Assembly (NCBI GenBank): GCA_020725605.1
Contig: DYER01000044.1
Location: forward strand, 1 to 35,090
Reading direction: 5' to 3'
Source: Ammonifex sp.
GTDB taxonomy: Bacteria; Bacillota; Desulfotomaculia; Desulfotomaculales; DYER01
Length of the DNA stretch: 35,090 bases
In this document: positions 31,647 to 35,090 of the stretch, one piece after another
How the letters are laid out: every line of letters starts with the position of its first letter
Position numbering within the stretch: position 1 is the stretch's first letter
Program-made: the position numbers and the translations under genes
Notes under the pieces: model-generated
Told to the model about the DNA's origin: nothing
The model's input: only the letters and a program-made list of their open reading frames with translations
Databases searched by the model: none

Positions 31647-32672
31647 GTGGGTGGCAAGGTCGTTCTTTTCCGGGTGGACGCCACACGGGAGACGGGGCTG
31701 GGGCACCTGATGCGGTGCCTTGCCCTGGCCGAGGAATTCGCTGACCGCGGGTGGTCCGTGGCCTTTGCCGGCGATCTCGACCGGGACGCCTGCGGGCGGA
31801 TCGCGCGGGCCGGCGCGGCGCTTTTAGCGGCTTCGACCGGCGAGGCAGAGGAGAGGCTGCTGGTTTCGGCCGTCGAAGGGATCGGCCCGGCGGTGCTGGT
31901 GGTCGACACCTATCTTCTGGGTGACGAGTACTACCTTCGGGCCGCCCGTCTGATACCCGTGGTGGTGGCCGTGGACGACCTGGGCTACAGTCCGCCCGGT
32001 GCTCGGGTGCTGATCAACTACTGCCCGGCCGCAACACGGCTCGGATACAGGGTACGGCCGGAGACGCATTACCTCCTGGGTCCCCGTTACGCCCTGCTCC
32101 CCCGGACCCTTCGGGCGCGGGGGCCAAGGCAGGTCCGGCGGGAAGTGTCGCACATCCTGGTCACGGTAGGGGGTAGTGATCCCAACCGACTTTTGTCCCG
32201 GATTCTGGCCGGGCTGCAGAGGGCCGGGGTTGGCGCAAGGTGGGACGTGGTGCTGGGGCCGGGTATGCTGGGGGAGGTGGGGGCGCCGGACTGCGGGAGG
32301 GACCCGCGCGTGAGGTTTCACGAGGCCCTGCCCTCGCTGCTTCCCCTCCTCCAGGAGAGCGACCTCGTTCTCTGCGCGGCCGGTGTCACGGCCTGCGAGG
32401 CCGCGGCCGCAGGGACACCGGCCATTCTGCTGGTGCAGGCGCACAACCAGGAGCCCAACGCGCAAGAGCTGGCCGCCCTGGGCGCGGCCGTCGATCTGGG
32501 GTGGGGGCCGGACGTAACGCCGGAGGCCGTGGCAGAGGCGGTGGTCCGCTTGGCCCGCGATTGGGAGGCGCGCCGCAAAATGAGCAGGGAGGGACGGGCG
32601 TTGTTCGACGGTTACGGGCCTGCCCGCTGCGCCGACGCCATCGAAGGGGTGCTGAAGCGGGTTGGAGGGTAG
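31647..32672 (+). CDS. pseG: UDP-2,4-diacetamido-2,4,6-trideoxy-beta-L-altropyranose hydrolase PseG
   Basis: The protein has 341 residues from GTG 31647, about seven bases after GGGGGTGG; a GTG at 31611 would add 12 residues without family support. It opens with VVLFRVDATRETGLGHLMRCLALAEEFADRG (the GxGHxxRC motif of PseG) and has the GT-B-like C-terminal half: ILVTVGGSDPNRLLSRILAGL, LLQESDLVLCAAGVTACEAAAAGTPAILLVQAHNQEPNAQEL. The enzyme removes UDP before PseI acts. The stop codon overlaps the pseC start. Confidence 0.93.
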   Translation: MGGKVVLFRVDATRETGLGHLMRCLALAEEFADRGWSVAFAGDLDRDACGRIARAGAALLAASTGEAEERLLVSAVEGIGPAVLVVDTYLLGDEYYLRAARLIPVVVAVDDLGYSPPGARVLINYCPAATRLGYRVRPETHYLLGPRYALLPRTLRARGPRQVRREVSHILVTVGGSDPNRLLSRILAGLQRAGVGARWDVVLGPGMLGEVGAPDCGRDPRVRFHEALPSLLPLLQESDLVLCAAGVTACEAAAAGTPAILLVQAHNQEPNAQELAALGAAVDLGWGPDVTPEAVAEAVVRLARDWEARRKMSREGRALFDGYGPARCADAIEGVLKRVGG

Positions 32673-34098
32673 AGCGACCGCCGGAGGCGAACTGCCCGCC
32701 CTTGTTGGCGGGCGACCGGTGCGCGAGACCTGGCTGCCCTACGCGCGGCAGTGGGTGTCCGAGGAGGACGTGGCGGCCGTTGCAGAGGTTCTGCGGGGCG
32801 AGTGGCTTACCACCGGGCTGAAGATCCGCGAGTTCGAGGAGGCGGTGGCGGCGTATGTGGGGGCCCGCTACGCGGTGGCCGTGTCCAGCGGGACCGCGGC
32901 CCTGCACGCGGCCTGCTTCGCGGCCGGCATCGGCCCCGGCGACGAGGTCATCACCACGCCGCTCACCTTCGCGGCCTCGGCGAACTGCGTGCTGTACGCG
33001 GGGGCCGAGCCGGTGTTTGCCGACGTGGACCCCGTGACCGGCAACATCGATCCGGGGGACGTGGCCCGGAAGGTAACCCCTCGGACCCGGGCGATTATCC
33101 CGGTGCACCTCGCCGGACATCCCTGCGATCTCGACCGTTTACACGCCATAGCCCGTCAGTACGGCCTGGTGGTCATCGAGGACGCGGCCCACGCCCTGGG
33201 CGCGGAGTACAGGGGCAGGCGCATCGGCGGGCTCAGCGACCTCACCATCTTCAGCTTTCATCCCGTCAAGCACATCACCACCGGCGAGGGCGGCATGGTC
33301 ACCACGAATGATCCCGAGCTGTACCGCCGGCTGGTGGCCTTCCGCAACCACGGCATCGTGCGGGAGCCCGAGTATTTCCTGGAGGAGCCCCACGGACCCT
33401 GGTATTACGAGATGCAGCACCTGGGCTACAACTACCGGCTCACCGACATCCAGGCGGCCCTGGGGCTGAGCCAGCTGGCCCGCCTGGAGGAGTTTCTGGC
33501 CCGCCGGCGGGAGATCGTGGCCGCCTACAACGCGGCCTTCGCCGGGCTCCCCTGGCTGGAGACCCCGGCGGAGCCCCCGGACGGACGCTCGGCCTGGCAC
33601 CTCTACATGGTGCGCCTTCGCCTCGAGAAGTTGCGCGTGGACCGGGGTACCATATTTAGGGCCCTGTGGGCCGAAAACATCGGCGTGCAGGTACACTACA
33701 TCCCGGTCTACCTTCACCCTTATTACCGCGGCAGGGTCTGCGGGGCCCCGGGAGGGCGGTCGGTACCGGGGTTTGCCGGCGAGCTCGCGGACCGGCCAGG
33801 GGTGCCGGCCGACGCCTCCTCGGTCCCGGGCGCTCCTTCGTGTCCCCAAGGGTCGGAACGGGGGACCGGCCCGGGCAACGGCCTGTCCACCCCGGCGCCT
33901 TCCTCATCCGCCAGACGCCCGGACCCGGAAACGGCCCCGTCCGAGGCCCCCTCCGGTCCCGCACCACCCTTGTGTCCCCGCGCGGAGGCCCTCTACGCGC
34001 GCCTCCTCAGCCTCCCGCTCTTTCCGGCCATGACGGAACGGGACGTCTCGGACGTGGTGCGGGCAGTTTGCAAAGTCTTGCGCTATTACGGAGCGTGA
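32662..34098 (+). CDS. pseC: UDP-4-amino-4,6-dideoxy-N-acetyl-beta-L-altrosamine transaminase PseC, with an inserted linker
   Basis: The 478-residue protein starts at TTG 32662 in the pseG end. PLP-binding aminotransferase features are AVAVSSGTAALHAACFAAGIGPGDEVITTPLTF, PVHLAGHPCDLDRL, VVIEDAAHALGAEYRG and SFHPVKHITTGEGGMVTTND with the catalytic Lys in HPVKH. Up to YIPVYLHPYYR (codon 356) it matches PseC, and from CPRAEALYARLLSLPLFPAMTERDVSDVV (codon 438) it resumes. Between them lies an in-frame Pro/Ser/Gly-rich stretch of about 81 residues (bases 33730-33972) that normal family members replace with about a dozen. This region is near the family's C-terminal region; whether the enzyme remains active cannot be told. 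Confidence 0.9.
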   Translation: MEGRATAGGELPALVGGRPVRETWLPYARQWVSEEDVAAVAEVLRGEWLTTGLKIREFEEAVAAYVGARYAVAVSSGTAALHAACFAAGIGPGDEVITTPLTFAASANCVLYAGAEPVFADVDPVTGNIDPGDVARKVTPRTRAIIPVHLAGHPCDLDRLHAIARQYGLVVIEDAAHALGAEYRGRRIGGLSDLTIFSFHPVKHITTGEGGMVTTNDPELYRRLVAFRNHGIVREPEYFLEEPHGPWYYEMQHLGYNYRLTDIQAALGLSQLARLEEFLARRREIVAAYNAAFAGLPWLETPAEPPDGRSAWHLYMVRLRLEKLRVDRGTIFRALWAENIGVQVHYIPVYLHPYYRGRVCGAPGGRSVPGFAGELADRPGVPADASSVPGAPSCPQGSERGTGPGNGLSTPAPSSSARRPDPETAPSEAPSGPAPPLCPRAEALYARLLSLPLFPAMTERDVSDVVRAVCKVLRYYGA

Positions 34099-34236
34099 AA
34101 TCCTCACGTCCAACGGTGCACACGGATGCCGTTTATCTTCCTGCCGCTCCCTCCGGCATGAAATAATACCCTCGAGAAAGCGTGAGGCCGGAGGCGTACC
34201 CGGTGCGGAACCGCGGGGCAAAGGAGGTGACGGCCC

Positions 34237-34917
34237 GTGCGTGCATCCGGGGAGAGGGAGGTCAGGGGGGCGGCCACACGGTACGAACTCGGGGAAGGGC
34301 GCGCCGTGCCCTGGCGGATGACCTTCGAGGAGTTTCTGGCCTGGGCCGACGAGGATACCTGGGCCGAGTGGGTGGACGGGGAGGTTGTGCTCTTGACGCC
34401 GCCATCGAGACGACACCAGCTGGTGGCCGAGTTCCTTCTGAGGTTGTTGGGCGAGTTTGTGTGGCTGCGGGAGCTGGGCCAGGTGCTTTCCGCGCCCTTC
34501 CTGGTGCGGCTGCCCCTGGCCTCCCCGCGCGGCCGCGAGCCGGACCTGATTTTCGTCCACCGCGATCGGCTGGGGATCCTGGGTGCCACCTACTGCGACG
34601 GGGCGCCGGACCTGGTGGTGGAGGTGACCTCGCCGGAGAGCTTTGCCCGGGCCCGGGACGAGAAGTTCGTGGAGTACGAGGCCGCGGGTGTGAAGGAGTA
34701 CTGGCTCGTCGACCCGGACCGCCGGCAGGCCGACTTCTACGTGCTCGGTGAGGACGGCCGTTACCATCCGGCGGCCGCGGAGGGAGGCGTCTACCGTTCC
34801 CGGGTGCTGCCGGGCCTGGCGCTGAAGCTGGAGTGGTTGTGGCAGGACCCGCCGCCGGCGGGCGTGCGGGCGCTGCAGGAAATGGGAGTGGTTGCGGGCT
34901 TGAGGACGGGGCGGTAG
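34237..34917 (+). CDS. Uma2-family (DUF820) putative endonuclease
   Basis: The 226-residue protein starts at GTG 34237 behind AAAGGAGGTGA. It contains MTFEEFLAWADE-TWAEWVDGEVV at the N-terminus, then EPDLIFVHRDRL, APDLVVEVTSPESFARARDEKFVEYEAAGVKEYWLVDPDRRQADFYVL. The D-x-E-V-x-S and E-Y-W-L-V-D pattern is the restriction-endonuclease-like active site of Uma2 proteins, which are common in multicopy in cyanobacteria and some Firmicutes. The biological role is unknown. It does not belong to the glycan operon by content. Confidence 0.88.
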   Translation: MRASGEREVRGAATRYELGEGRAVPWRMTFEEFLAWADEDTWAEWVDGEVVLLTPPSRRHQLVAEFLLRLLGEFVWLRELGQVLSAPFLVRLPLASPRGREPDLIFVHRDRLGILGATYCDGAPDLVVEVTSPESFARARDEKFVEYEAAGVKEYWLVDPDRRQADFYVLGEDGRYHPAAAEGGVYRSRVLPGLALKLEWLWQDPPPAGVRALQEMGVVAGLRTGR

Positions 34918-35006
34918 CAGAAGGTAGCCACAGGAATTTCTGCATTTCCCCGAACCCGATGCCGCGACCTGCGAACGTTCCGGTACGCTTCCGTTCGTTC
35001 GACCCG

Positions 35007-35035
35007 TTGACAAGAATCGACATCAGGAGTACAAT
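35007..35035 (+). promoter_or_regulatory. near-consensus sigma-A promoter
   Basis: TTGACA (35007-35012) and TACAAT (35030-35035) are separated by 17 bases. Transcription would start near 35042, at the front of the c-di-GMP riboswitch. Confidence 0.85.
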
Positions 35036-35044
35036 TAGCTCAAA

Positions 35045-35090
35045 ATCCCAGCGGAGGGCAAACCCGGCGAAAGCCGGGGACGCAAAGCCA
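35045..35090 (+). ncRNA. c-di-GMP-I (GEMM) riboswitch, cut by the window edge
   Basis: GGGCAAACC (35056-35064), a CCCGGC/GCCGGG stem with GAAA tetraloop and GGGACGCAAAGCC (35077-35089) match the 5' half of the GEMM-I aptamer including the tetraloop. The 3' half, the expression platform and the controlled gene are beyond the edge. The upstream promoter is close to consensus, so the RNA is likely abundant. Confidence 0.9.

Noticed and set aside
1-35090. CRISPR arrays, tRNA or rRNA genes, intact transposases
   Set aside because: No regularly spaced repeats, no tRNA-like cloverleaf with CCA-type end and no transposase motifs were recognised.

Overview
The window looks like a chromosomal segment of a high-GC, motile, endospore-forming Firmicute (Clostridia or Desulfotomaculum/Moorella-like). 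The evidence is a Spo0F-type regulator behind a SigH-like promoter with Spo0A boxes, a Firmicutes-type FliW-CsrA-flagellin arrangement, many GTG/TTG starts behind strong GGAGG ribosome binding sites, and the t6A gene order tsaE-tsaB-rimI-tsaD. The genus cannot be fixed from sequence alone. No rRNA, tRNA, CRISPR array or intact insertion sequence was seen.

Left part (1-9.1 kb), metabolism and regulation. A truncated two-P-loop ATPase runs leftward off the edge. Divergent from it is an ANTAR antiterminator regulator followed by glutamine synthetase (glnA). Both have a sigma-A promoter, a pair of hexaloop hairpins with A1/G4 loops, and an overlapping intrinsic terminator. This is the architecture expected of ANTAR-controlled antitermination, and here it appears on the target gene and apparently on the regulator gene itself. 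Next come a free-standing lipoyl-like protein, a class-I glutamine amidotransferase-like hydrolase, spo0F, a TPP riboswitch with thiC, and the tRNA t6A-modification set tsaE, tsaB, rimI and tsaD.

Middle part (9.2-22.6 kb), chemotaxis and flagella. cheW-cheA-cheB, a divergent FlaG-like gene, flgM-flgN-flgK-flgL-fliW-csrA and a second FlaG-like paralogue lie on the plus strand. They converge on a minus-strand set read hag-flaG-fliD-fliS-fliT-like. flgM and hag have clear sigma-28 promoters (TAAA, 15 bases, then GTCGATAA or GCCGATAA). The hag leader carries two CsrA-type GGA sites, one in a hairpin loop and one in the Shine-Dalgarno sequence, matching the neighbouring fliW-csrA pair.

Right part (22.7-34.1 kb), flagellin glycosylation. 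A Maf-type (DUF115) protein is followed by a complete pseudaminic acid route: pseB, pseH, pseI, pseF, pseG and pseC. Inside this set is a lower-GC, degraded stretch (about 25.96-30.6 kb). It holds a glycosyltransferase-methyltransferase fusion, a frameshifted oxidoreductase remnant and what may be the tail of a decayed group II intron. PseC carries an unusual Pro/Ser/Gly-rich insertion of about 80 residues near its C-terminus.

Right edge: a Uma2-family protein, then a near-consensus sigma-A promoter feeding a c-di-GMP-I (GEMM) riboswitch cut by the window end.
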